A stretch of 64,000 bases of DNA. It comes from Helicobacter aurati (GTDB taxonomy: Bacteria; Campylobacterota; Campylobacteria; Campylobacterales; Helicobacteraceae). Below the pieces are notes generated by a model. That model did not search any database. It was not told the DNA's origin and saw nothing but the letters and a program-made list of their open reading frames with translations. Shown here in pieces: positions 48,258-57,559 of the stretch. The position numbers and the translations under genes are program-made. Location: positions 62,001 to 126,000 of the forward strand of contig NZ_NXLW01000004.1 in assembly GCF_003364265.1 (NCBI RefSeq), written 5' to 3'. Each line of letters starts with the position of its first letter. Position 1 is the stretch's first letter.

Positions 48258-49325
48258 ATGCGATCATTGGTTAGGTGGTTTATGTATTTGATGTTGTTAT
48301 GTGGCATGGCGCGAGCAGAAGAGGTTGCTTTTAAAGTTCATAATGAATCTTTTCGCGCGCTTCTTGATACAACGCAGCAGCCTATTTTGCTTTATGATAA
48401 AGGAATTTGGTTAGAAGGTCCGCAAGTTTTGCCTAATGGAAATGTGGTATTTAGTGATGTGAAAGCCAATAAGGTATTATTGCTTGAGGTAGAGAATCAA
48501 ATACAACACTCCAAGATTCGCACATGGCTTAAAACATCGCATTTTCAAAACGGACATGCTCTCGATACAAAAGGCAGGCTTCTTGCCGCGACACATGGCA
48601 GACGTGCTATTGAGCGACTTGATAAAACGGGCACAACGGACAAATGGGAGGTGCTTGTAAATTCTTATCAAAACAACAAGCTTAATAGCCCCAATGATAT
48701 TCTTGTGGATAGCGATGGGGATATTTGGTTTAGCGATCCTAGGTTTGGGCTGCTAAATCCCCATGAAGGCTATGGCGGGCGAGAGGAACAAGGAGGGGAT
48801 TTCCTTTATCATTATTCAGAACGTACAAAAACACTCATTCGTCTTGAGACACCTCTTCTTAAAGCCCCCAATGGCTTAGCTCTAAGTCCAGACGAAAAGA
48901 TTCTCTATGTTGCGGATAGCGAATTGGCATACAACACAAACGATAAAAGCTTGCAACATCAGATTCTCGCTTATGATATTGCTCCCAATAAGACATTGCA
49001 TAATGCGAGAGTGTTCGCCGTCATTCATTCGGGATTCCCCGATGGAATCAAAGTGGATAAAAAAGGCAATATTTGGTCAAGTAGTGGTAATGGTATTCAG
49101 GTTTTTGATTCTAAAGGCAGTATGATAGGAGAGATTCTCTTCCCCCAAGTAGTAAGTAATTTCGCCTTTAGCCTCAATGATGAAACATTGTTAGCCTTGC
49201 AAAAGCAGGGCATACAAGTGAAGCAAGATCATCAAACATTGCTGTATGTAACTTCGCTGTCTAAGCTCTATGTGCTCACACTCAAAGTGCAATCAGGAAT
49301 AAAACGTAAGCAAACGTTAGAATAA
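48258..49325 (+). CDS. SMP-30/gluconolactonase family lactonase, exported
   Basis: 355 residues: a signal peptide (MRSLVRWFMYLMLLCGMARA) and a six-bladed propeller. Metal-site motifs fit SMP-30: the Glu in GIWLEGPQVLPNGNVVFSDV, NGHALDTKGRLLAATHG, SPNDILVDSDGDIWFSDPRFGL and SPDEKILYVADSE with FPDGIKVDKKGNIWSS. Such enzymes hydrolyse sugar lactones or related esters with a divalent cation. A periplasmic location is inferred from the leader. AAGGA precedes the ATG. Confidence 0.87.
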   Translation: MRSLVRWFMYLMLLCGMARAEEVAFKVHNESFRALLDTTQQPILLYDKGIWLEGPQVLPNGNVVFSDVKANKVLLLEVENQIQHSKIRTWLKTSHFQNGHALDTKGRLLAATHGRRAIERLDKTGTTDKWEVLVNSYQNNKLNSPNDILVDSDGDIWFSDPRFGLLNPHEGYGGREEQGGDFLYHYSERTKTLIRLETPLLKAPNGLALSPDEKILYVADSELAYNTNDKSLQHQILAYDIAPNKTLHNARVFAVIHSGFPDGIKVDKKGNIWSSSGNGIQVFDSKGSMIGEILFPQVVSNFAFSLNDETLLALQKQGIQVKQDHQTLLYVTSLSKLYVLTLKVQSGIKRKQTLE

Positions 49326-49374
49326 TGTAAAGAGACGTAACGTTTAGGGTTAGCAAGATAGATAAATTGCTTCA

Positions 49375-49640
49375 TTTGCAACATTGCAACGAATTGTTTT
49401 TGGTGGATTACTATAAGAATGAAAAGTAGATTCTTTGCATTTCTTAGATTATTATTTGTTACTTTTTCTGCATTATCCTGCATTATCCTGCAAACTACCT
49501 TGCGATTATCCCGTTTATTCGTTTGATCGTTGTGGATTTGCCGTTTTACGGGTTTATGATTGGGTTATTTTGCTGCATTTTAATCGAATGTTGTTTCTTG
49601 GTTTTATGTGGCAAGTCTTATCATGTAGAGAGGTTTAGAA
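49375..49640 (+). pseudogene. decayed fragment of a second MBOAT acyltransferase
   Basis: Bases 49377-49460 resemble 45915-45995 inside the intact MBOAT gene, with one or two small gaps: both contain GGTGGATT..TATAAGAA, TAGATTCTTTGCATTT-like runs and TTTGTTACTTTTT. Read with frame changes the piece gives VDYYKNE, then SLHFLDYYL. The remainder is broken by a 10-bp tandem duplication CATTATCCTG (49471-49490). It is most likely a remnant of a duplicated or transferred acyltransferase gene. Confidence 0.55.
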
Positions 49641-49696
49641 TCGTGGAGAAGTTTAAAGAGAAGTTTAATTGACAATCAAGCCGAAACCCGCAAGTA

Positions 49697-51292
49697 TTAG
49701 GTTTTAAATTGAGAGATTGCTTCTTCTAGCTCTGTTGCTTTATGGGTGATTTCATGTACGGATTTTTGAATCTGATGTCCTAGCGTTTGGTTGCTCTGGC
49801 TAGAATCGGTAATAGATTCTATCATTGTTTGTAATTCTTTTGTGTGGGCGGCAATAGTATTGCTAATGTCTTGGAGCTTGAGAGAATTTTGCTTAGTGAC
49901 TTGTAGTTTGTCCCTTGTATTATTGGCATCGTGGATGAGCGGTAGAGTTTTTTCTGTCATAGATTCCATATCGGTAGATACGTTTTTGATAGTTTCTTCC
50001 ATTGTATTTACGCTTTGTGAAACAAGGTTGATGTTGCTTGTAATTTGCACGAGACTTTTTTGTGTTTGTTCCGCAAGCTTTCTCACTTCATCGGCTACTA
50101 CTGCAAAGCCCCTGCCATGTTCCCCTGCGCGTGCGGCTTCTATGGCGGCGTTCAATGCTAAGAGATTGGTTTGGTCTGCGATTGTTTTGATAATAGTAAG
50201 AATATCTTTGATATGTGTAGTATGCGTACTTAATTCATTGGCATGCGCTATTACTTCTTGTTGCTTTTGCGCAGATTCGGTAATCAAAGTAATGCACTCT
50301 TGTAGCTTTGAGACAAATTCATGTAAGGTTACTTCAGTGTCTTGAAGGTCGTTAATTGTGAAATTTGTAGTTTGAGAAGCAACGGTTAGATTGTTATTTA
50401 CCTCTTGAGTGAGATGATTAGCTTGGCGAACGAGAGCAAATTGTTTGTCAGAATTGCCTGAGAGAGTGTTAGCAATGTTTAAGAGTTCAAATGAAATAAG
50501 TTTGTTTTCTTTGCCGACATTTTTGCTTATTGCAACTGCATTTTGTATAGTTTTGATAAAGGCGTTGATATAGCTCGAAGTTGTACCAACCTCATCTGCT
50601 CTTGTGATGGCAATACGTCTTGTTAAATCTCGGCTACCAAATTGCAATTCTTTTGCCATGTTTTGTAAATTACGAAGCGGCTTGACTAGCTCTACTTCAA
50701 AGAAAATATACAACACGATTATAGCAATAATACCCGATGTGAGCATGGTAAGTAACAAATAGTCTTGAGCGTTATCAATCGTATCATAGATATTTTGTAA
50801 TGATATTTGTAACTCTAATACTCCCAAGACATCACCACTATTAGCATTCACATGGCATACAAGGCAGCTATCATTCGCAATCAGCGGTTTTTGCAACGTA
50901 ATATGGTGAGCCTTTTTGTCTTCTAGTATGATTTCTTGTTTGTTCGCGAAGATTCTTTGAATATCTGGACGGGTAGCGTCTGTATCGGCCGGCGTATTTG
51001 GCATGTCAAATAACGTAATAACTTGAGTAGATTTATGGATTTGCAAAGAGCTTATGCCTTCCATTGTTTTTGCCTCATGTACTGCCATATCAATAATGTC
51101 TCTTTCTCCTGAATTCATACTCATACGTACAGTGTGAAAGATAGATTCTCCTAGCATTGTGGCGGTTTTCCTACCCTGATCTTGTGCTATGTTTTTGTAG
51201 GTTATTGAAACACTCCAATACAAGACGCCGATACCAATTGTAATAAAAACACATAGTGTAACGAGAACTTTAGCGCGAAAAGTTTTTAACAT
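49697..51292 (-). CDS. methyl-accepting chemotaxis protein with CxxCH haem-attachment motif
   Basis: About 531 residues. A membrane helix (about 8-31), a periplasmic domain of nearly 140 residues, a second helix (about 178-198), HAMP and the signalling coiled coil with tip [18 protein letters not shown]. The periplasmic domain carries CLVCH (genomic 50866-50852; residues 143-147), followed by [15 protein letters not shown]. CxxCH followed by a Gly-Val-Leu beta strand is typical of sensor domains that bind haem c outside the membrane. A covalently bound haem would make this a redox, oxygen or nitric oxide receptor. The start at ATG 51292 is preferred (GGGG 4-7 bases upstream); a TTG at 51307 is the alternative. 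Confidence 0.9.
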   Translation of the reverse strand: MLKTFRAKVLVTLCVFITIGIGVLYWSVSITYKNIAQDQGRKTATMLGESIFHTVRMSMNSGERDIIDMAVHEAKTMEGISSLQIHKSTQVITLFDMPNTPADTDATRPDIQRIFANKQEIILEDKKAHHITLQKPLIANDSCLVCHVNANSGDVLGVLELQISLQNIYDTIDNAQDYLLLTMLTSGIIAIIVLYIFFEVELVKPLRNLQNMAKELQFGSRDLTRRIAITRADEVGTTSSYINAFIKTIQNAVAISKNVGKENKLISFELLNIANTLSGNSDKQFALVRQANHLTQEVNNNLTVASQTTNFTINDLQDTEVTLHEFVSKLQECITLITESAQKQQEVIAHANELSTHTTHIKDILTIIKTIADQTNLLALNAAIEAARAGEHGRGFAVVADEVRKLAEQTQKSLVQITSNINLVSQSVNTMEETIKNVSTDMESMTEKTLPLIHDANNTRDKLQVTKQNSLKLQDISNTIAAHTKELQTMIESITDSSQSNQTLGHQIQKSVHEITHKATELEEAISQFKT

Positions 51293-51351
51293 AGTACCCC
51301 AATTCAAAGAGATTCCCCTCTCTTTAATTCTATACTATTCTCTCTTATAAA

Positions 51352-52434
51352 CTACTTAGAATGTAATGCGCTTTGCAAGAGTGTATTGCTAATGGGCTTA
51401 ATTTGTTGTTTTTCTATCATGTTTTTTAACGTTAATATTACGTCATTGATGACGTGCATTTGTGATTGTGAATCTAATTCATGTTTAGCTTTATTAATAA
51501 ATATATAGCGATTATCTTTTGTCCCCCATCTGCCTGTATCCCATTCGGCGTAAAGTCCGATAGTCGGGATATTTAGATTTGATGCTACGTGTATAGTTCC
51601 TGTGCTAGGGCTAATAACGCAGCTAACCATTTGCATAAGAGCCACGAGATTCAGAATACAATCATTATTAGGAAAGAGAAGTAGCTTTTGTAAGTCTCTT
51701 TGTGATTGTTTGAGTTGCTGCATAAATTGCGTTTGCACTTGAGGATAAGTAACAACAAGGGGAATACAGAGCGAAATCTTTGCCACTTCTTCTATGAGTT
51801 GTAACCAATAAGGCATTGTAAGGCTAAAACAATTATTGATATTAAAGGGATTAATCAGAATCAAATAAGGTTGTGAATCTAGCGCGTATTTTTGCAAGGC
51901 AGAGAGCAAAAACTGATGAATATTTTCCTCATTATCTTTAGACGCATGTAACGCATATTTGACAGAATCCAAATTGGCTATTTGTTGATGAAATAAACGA
52001 GGATTAATTTTTTTTACAAAATGCAGCATAATATCTTCATGCCTCATATTTCGATATTTTTTAAAGAAATAAATTGGTACAGTTTTGCATCGCAGAGAAA
52101 AAAAACTATAGAGTTTTGTTGCACAAATTATAGTTTTTGCGTTGCTAGATAGAAGGAATGAAATGAAGCTCGAGTTAGTTGTAGTGGCTATCAAATAATG
52201 ACAACGATATTGATTGATGATTGCTCGCTGTTGCTCCTTTGTATCTTGTGTTTCCATGTTGCCCATGTCAAGTGATTCATCAATGTATTCGCAATGTTGA
52301 AAAAGATTTTTGGTTAGAGAATTGCCAAAAACGATTACATGGGCTTGGTAAATTGTTTTGAGTGCAAAAAGAGCTTTGATATATCCGATACTTGCGCCTA
52401 ATTCTTTTTTATAACACACAAGTCCGACAATCAT
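51352..52434 (-). CDS. glycosyltransferase family 9 (heptosyltransferase-like)
   Basis: 360 residues in two Rossmann halves. The C-terminal half holds the GT9 signature region: ISPSTGTIHVASNLNIPTIGLYA near residue 286, with YLILINPFNINNCFSLTMPYWLQLIEEVAK near 190. GT9 enzymes transfer heptose or related sugars to the LPS inner core. The N-terminal segment lacks the usual xRxGDxL entry and begins MIVGLVCYKKELGASIGYI, so donor and acceptor are uncertain. AGAGGA precedes the start. It is divergent from the VacA-like gene. Confidence 0.82.
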   Translation of the reverse strand: MIVGLVCYKKELGASIGYIKALFALKTIYQAHVIVFGNSLTKNLFQHCEYIDESLDMGNMETQDTKEQQRAIINQYRCHYLIATTTNSSFISFLLSSNAKTIICATKLYSFFSLRCKTVPIYFFKKYRNMRHEDIMLHFVKKINPRLFHQQIANLDSVKYALHASKDNEENIHQFLLSALQKYALDSQPYLILINPFNINNCFSLTMPYWLQLIEEVAKISLCIPLVVTYPQVQTQFMQQLKQSQRDLQKLLLFPNNDCILNLVALMQMVSCVISPSTGTIHVASNLNIPTIGLYAEWDTGRWGTKDNRYIFINKAKHELDSQSQMHVINDVILTLKNMIEKQQIKPISNTLLQSALHSK

Positions 52435-52596
52435 GTTTTCCTCTTGTTTAGATGGGTAATCTGAATTATCAACCGATATTGTATCTAGTTTCTATAAATT
52501 AGATTCTTTAGCAAGAGATAGCTTATTGAGAAACCATTGTTGCATCAAGACTTACTTTCCAAAAAGCCTGAAAATTCTTTGTTGTCTTTTTAAAGA

Positions 52597-52602
52597 TATA
52601 AT
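52597..52602 (+). promoter_or_regulatory. -10 box upstream of the VacA-like gene
   Basis: TATAAT 34 bases before the ATG, with ribosome site AAGGGGA at 52621-52627. Confidence 0.5.
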
Positions 52603-52635
52603 CTAAAGAAATCGAATAATAAGGGGAATGAAATT

Positions 52636-55600
52636 ATGTTTAATGTAATAAAAGGCAAACAAACATTGCAGTATACCTTTTCCTTATTGGGCTTCGGTAT
52701 GTTCGCAGGGACATTTCTTACAGGAACGTTTTTGCAAGCAGCACAAGATATACAAAACAATATTTATAATCTAAATGATCAAAATAACAACGCAAATGAT
52801 ATTTTTTATAGTCAGAATATGGGGTCTACATGGTCTAGCCTTGGGGCTAATTTCATTCAAAATTATCAAAATGGCACATTAATTATTGGCAATAGTAGTA
52901 AGTCTCCTGCTCAAAATAATAGACATTGGTTTGGTACAGGAGGATGGCTAGGATATATCAATGCAACTTTTAACGTTAAGGAGGCATATCTTACAGGGAT
53001 AATTGGTTCGGGCAATAATGCAAGGACAGGTGGAGGAGCAAATCTTATTTTTAATGCGAGTAATTTGCTCACTCTTGATGGTGCAACCATTCAAATATAT
53101 AAGGCAGGCACACAAAACTCTACTACTTTTTTGTATGGCAATACGATTGATGTGAGAAACTCATCTTTTATTTTAGAGGGTAATTTAGCAGGAGGTGGCC
53201 TCAATACGGTACGTTTAGGCTCTGATGCTACGCGACAAATCATGCTTAAAAATACTTCGATACGCTTTGATTCTATCACTGATGTAGGTCCTGTTTTGCC
53301 ACAATTAATAATAAAATCAAATAGCAATCAATCCGAAATAGATTTTAGCTCTATCACAGGGAAGCGCGGACGTATAACTTTTGAAAAAGATCAATATAAG
53401 ACCTTTAGCGCGCAAACGGTTAATGTTGAAGATATACATATTAACTCAAATAGAATCAAATTCCATGGAGATATTCGAGGAGGAACATTTAAGCTTGGCA
53501 CAGACGCTGATACTTATTTCAACGCCTCTACACTTATTGTTACGGATAATTCACAGATTACAGCTAATCGATTTAATGTCGATGCGATTGAGCTATGGGG
53601 TGGAGCAAGCAATCTTATAACGAGGACTAATCGTGAGTTAACTTTAAATTCCAATAATCAAATACACATTAAAGAACTTCGCAATAGCGATTATGTTGCT
53701 TTCCAAACAGGGGGTTTTACTGCTACATTAAAAACAAATGCGAGGACAGAGATTGATAAAATCACTATGAGGAATTTTACAGCTGGTAACACTATGAATG
53801 TAGAAACGTCTGGCAATAATAATCTCATTGTTGGTTCATTGAATTATGTAACAGATGGTATTGCTGGTAGTAGTGCGAGAGTCAAATTGCAAGCCTTAGA
53901 TGGAAATGTGATTCTAAGGGATGTGAGTGGTTGTAATTCTTTATGCGTAGGATCGCAAGGCATTAGAGCACTGAATTTTTTACAAATAGTAGGTAAGAAT
54001 TTCTATGCAGGGAAAGTAGAAGCAATGGGGCTTGTTACTGCAGGTAGTAACTCTACGCTTGATGCAAGGCAAGTTAATGGTACAACATTTATTGATGATT
54101 TTTACATTCGTTCAGGTACGCTTTACGCTAGCGATTTCCATATTAATAATTTCACAGTATGGAAGGGTAATGCAAACCGTGTAGGCTTTGCACATCCAAC
54201 AGCCGGAAGTGCTTTTAGCGCAGTGGATTATCATATCGGCAAAAGCTTTATTAATTACCTTTCACTAGAAATAGGTACAAGTCATACAGCCGATAGTGCA
54301 GCGTTATGGTTTAGACAGGGCGGAGAGATTCTGAATTATAATCTCATTGACGCAAGATCTACCTCCTATCTTAATATGAGCGGTATTAATCAAGTAAACA
54401 TTAATCAGCTTACTGCGACTGAAACAAGCTTCTATCTAAAAAATGCTATTTTTAATACTATTATCAACAAGAAAGGGCAAACCATAATTTCAAGTGATAC
54501 GCAGATCGAAGCTAATGCTCTTAATATCAACGAGCTTTTGTGGTTAAAAGATGGAAGCAAAAATAGTGGAATAATAAACATTCGATTGAATGGCAATCAA
54601 GATGTCAATCAAGATTTTAGTAAGTATCTCAGTGTGAATGTTGATTCTACTGGGCTCAAAGCTATGAACAAAGAGCAACTTCAAACTTTGATTACAGAAT
54701 CTGCTAGAGGTACTACGGCTCCACAATCTGATTATCAAAATGCAAGCGGTACTTATATTACAACAAAAGATAATAAACACTATCTGCTTTTGCCAGATAT
54801 TATGTCTCACGAAGAAGTTACCAATAGTGACTTGCAAGTAGCCAATGGAGGTAATTTGCTGATTGAGCAGACAAAGCTTAAAAAAGGAACTTTAGGTAAT
54901 TATGGTAAAATCTTATTAGATGCTGGATTTGTAGAAGGTGTTTTACCTATCTTTACGCTTGTAGGGAATCTTGACAATTATAATACAATAGATGTAGGAG
55001 CGAATGGCAGAATCAATATGACTGGTGATTTTGCTAACTATGGTACACTCATCTTTAGACTGCAGGCAAATCCTAAGGATGCAAAAATAACTGATGTAAA
55101 AAACGGTGTGCTTAATATTACAGGTAATGCAATGTTTGATGTATCTATGGGAACTCCCGGGGCATTTCAAGCTGATATTTTGGATATGAAAAGTCTTAAT
55201 AATCTTAAACTTGCGACACCCAATCGAGATGCATCTCAAGATCCAAACACTTATAGACTTATCAATGTAACAGGAAACATTAATTATACCTTTACGCAAG
55301 GCGATTATACAACAACCTTTAATAAAACAAACAACAATTATGCTATCTCGACTGTACATAAGGAAAGCACCGCGAATAATAATAAATGTGTCAACAGTAA
55401 CTGTGTGATAATAGATAACGGGCAAACCAAGCAAGAGACCTATTACACTATGAATAAAGGCAATAATCCATGGGATATGGATAAAGCACAAGTTGATTCT
55501 ATTAAGGGCAATAGGCTAGAAAATGAAGTAGGTAGCTATGATAATCTAGGCAATCTTATTCAAAAGCCTAGTCAATCTGATAAACAAAAAGCATGCGATA

Positions 55601-57492
55601 CTTCTAATCCTAATGCCTATTGTGGATTTGCAGACAAAAATGCTAGTGAGGCAGAAAGGGGCTATAACTACGCTCAAGAGAGAATGAAAAATAGTTTTTC
55701 TGTTACTTACAAAGGAGCTAGTATTGACGGAAAATATTTGCAGGTTGAGAAAGTAGTAACTGGTAATATGATGGGGTTCCGTATCTTAAGAAGAGATATA
55801 ACTGATTTTACTCAAGGTAATGCAGAAACGCCTTTGTGCACAAAAGGTTCAAGTACCTTTGATTGTGTGTTGTATATGGAAGCTGGAGGCAATAATTCGT
55901 GGATTAATGCGATTAAAAAAGAAAGTGCGAATAGCTATGATATTCTCAAAGATCTTTTTTATAATGAAAATTCCGCTATTCTTTTTTTAATTAATGTTGA
56001 TCAAAGCCTAGCTGCTTCTAGGAATCTTAATTATTTTCTTGAGGTTGCTAGGACACTTGATAGTACGTTTCAACATGTTTCAGATTTACAAAGTAAAAGT
56101 TCTACACTCAATACTCTTGCTTTAGCTATGGATAGCGCAAGGATTAATCGACTTACACGTGTTTCTTCCTTGCATGGTGTTGGCGTACCAATTAAAAACC
56201 AAGAAGTTTTAGCTTTTGAAGAATATCAACGAAAATTGAAAAAAGAATTAGAAATTGCACAAAAGATTCGGGAACAAAAGAATCTTTCCTTGTATAACGA
56301 TGCTTTGCGAGAACAAGAAAATCGACAATTCGATTCTAAAGTGTCCCAAAATGACGGATATTTTTCATCTAGCAATAATGATTCTGGTATCGCTATCGTT
56401 AATACTAATAGTGCCTTTGCCAATTTTATAATACCAGCGGCACTTTCTCCGTCTAGCAAACAGACAAATAGTATGCCAGATATGCAAAATGACGATCCAG
56501 AAGTCCGCACAAAGAGAGAGCATAGCATGAATTTTGAATCTACAGGCACTCTTTGGTTTGAAAGCTTGAGTGATTTAGTAACTCGCTTTAACAAAAGGGG
56601 GGAATATCCCAATAACGCGTGGGTTAACGCGTTGGGTGATATTAATTTTTCCACTTCAGGTACTGCGCAACTCTATGGTGTTAATGCGGGTTATGATTAT
56701 TTTATAACAAGTATTCATACGGCTATTGGTGGATATGCAGGTTATGGTTATGGAATCTTTAAGGGAGGGTATAATGGCTTTGTCTCTAATACTTCAAATA
56801 ATATTTTTGCAGGATTGTATAGTAGGACTTTTATCCATAATCAAAAAATCGATATTACTGTAAATTCTGCTTTTGGTTTCGTGAATGAAGAGCTTAGTTC
56901 TGGTGTACCTAATATGGAGCTGCTCAATCTCTTTGGACAAAGATATGGGTATAACATTACTAATCTTGAAGCTAATGTAAGCTATGGTTATGCCTTTAGT
57001 TTGACTAAGGGATATATTTTGAAGCCCTTCTTAGGAGTTAACTATTATTCTTTAGAGTCTAGCAATCTTAATCACAATGGTGCAACTACAAGTGATTTTC
57101 TGGTTGATACTCACAATAATGCAAGGAAGGGCTTGGGTGTTATCGTCGGAGTGGAGGGCAGAAAGTATTGGGCTAATCAAAGCTATGTATTTTTGTTGGG
57201 GCAATTGAAACAAGATGTTGCAATATTACAAAGTAACCTTAATGAAACAGGGCATGCGACAACACAGGCTGGCGTTGTCAATGGAGGTAATGATTTGGGC
57301 AGTGTAGGCGCACAGAATATGCTGTATGTCAATTATGCGAAAGAGAATTTACAATCTTCACTTTTCATTGCTGGAGGTGGAGAGTATGCTCTAGGCAGAT
57401 TCTATGTTAATGGGAGCATGAATTTCCAAAATGCGATGTTTGAGAAAAATTTCGGATTAGGGTTTAATCTTGGGGCTAGGGTAATTTTTTAA
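52636..57492 (+). CDS. VacA-like autotransporter
   Basis: A 1618-residue type Va secretion protein. An extended signal region (about 1-36, ending TFLQAAQ) is followed by a long passenger predicted as beta-helix (repeated short N/T/G-rich strands such as LTLDGATIQIYKAG and GDFANYGTLIFRLQ), an alpha-helical linker near 1160-1235 (LAMDSARINRLTRVSSL, KKELEIAQKIREQ), and a C-terminal beta-barrel of about 320 residues. The barrel opens with AWVNALGDINF and YGVNAGYDYF, and its GGYAGYGYGIF part mirrors H. pylori VacA; the chain ends in Phe. The N-terminal p33-like hydrophobic GxxxG toxin stretch of VacA is not clear, so vacuolating activity should not be assumed. The passenger has four close cysteine pairs. 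A function in host-cell contact or colonisation is plausible. Confidence 0.88.
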   Translation: MFNVIKGKQTLQYTFSLLGFGMFAGTFLTGTFLQAAQDIQNNIYNLNDQNNNANDIFYSQNMGSTWSSLGANFIQNYQNGTLIIGNSSKSPAQNNRHWFGTGGWLGYINATFNVKEAYLTGIIGSGNNARTGGGANLIFNASNLLTLDGATIQIYKAGTQNSTTFLYGNTIDVRNSSFILEGNLAGGGLNTVRLGSDATRQIMLKNTSIRFDSITDVGPVLPQLIIKSNSNQSEIDFSSITGKRGRITFEKDQYKTFSAQTVNVEDIHINSNRIKFHGDIRGGTFKLGTDADTYFNASTLIVTDNSQITANRFNVDAIELWGGASNLITRTNRELTLNSNNQIHIKELRNSDYVAFQTGGFTATLKTNARTEIDKITMRNFTAGNTMNVETSGNNNLIVGSLNYVTDGIAGSSARVKLQALDGNVILRDVSGCNSLCVGSQGIRALNFLQIVGKNFYAGKVEAMGLVTAGSNSTLDARQVNGTTFIDDFYIRSGTLYASDFHINNFTVWKGNANRVGFAHPTAGSAFSAVDYHIGKSFINYLSLEIGTSHTADSAALWFRQGGEILNYNLIDARSTSYLNMSGINQVNINQLTATETSFYLKNAIFNTIINKKGQTIISSDTQIEANALNINELLWLKDGSKNSGIINIRLNGNQDVNQDFSKYLSVNVDSTGLKAMNKEQLQTLITESARGTTAPQSDYQNASGTYITTKDNKHYLLLPDIMSHEEVTNSDLQVANGGNLLIEQTKLKKGTLGNYGKILLDAGFVEGVLPIFTLVGNLDNYNTIDVGANGRINMTGDFANYGTLIFRLQANPKDAKITDVKNGVLNITGNAMFDVSMGTPGAFQADILDMKSLNNLKLATPNRDASQDPNTYRLINVTGNINYTFTQGDYTTTFNKTNNNYAISTVHKESTANNNKCVNSNCVIIDNGQTKQETYYTMNKGNNPWDMDKAQVDSIKGNRLENEVGSYDNLGNLIQKPSQSDKQKACDTSNPNAYCGFADKNASEAERGYNYAQERMKNSFSVTYKGASIDGKYLQVEKVVTGNMMGFRILRRDITDFTQGNAETPLCTKGSSTFDCVLYMEAGGNNSWINAIKKESANSYDILKDLFYNENSAILFLINVDQSLAASRNLNYFLEVARTLDSTFQHVSDLQSKSSTLNTLALAMDSARINRLTRVSSLHGVGVPIKNQEVLAFEEYQRKLKKELEIAQKIREQKNLSLYNDALREQENRQFDSKVSQNDGYFSSSNNDSGIAIVNTNSAFANFIIPAALSPSSKQTNSMPDMQNDDPEVRTKREHSMNFESTGTLWFESLSDLVTRFNKRGEYPNNAWVNALGDINFSTSGTAQLYGVNAGYDYFITSIHTAIGGYAGYGYGIFKGGYNGFVSNTSNNIFAGLYSRTFIHNQKIDITVNSAFGFVNEELSSGVPNMELLNLFGQRYGYNITNLEANVSYGYAFSLTKGYILKPFLGVNYYSLESSNLNHNGATTSDFLVDTHNNARKGLGVIVGVEGRKYWANQSYVFLLGQLKQDVAILQSNLNETGHATTQAGVVNGGNDLGSVGAQNMLYVNYAKENLQSSLFIAGGGEYALGRFYVNGSMNFQNAMFEKNFGLGFNLGARVIF

Positions 57493-57559
57493 CATATTCT
57501 ACTTCTTCGCATTTTTAGTTTTGTTACAATTATGATTATTTTATTAGCAAGAAGTAATC

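Noticed and set aside
49471-49490. Two-copy CATTATCCTG repeat as a phase-variation site
   Set aside because: It lies in a decayed gene, has only two copies and controls no intact frame.
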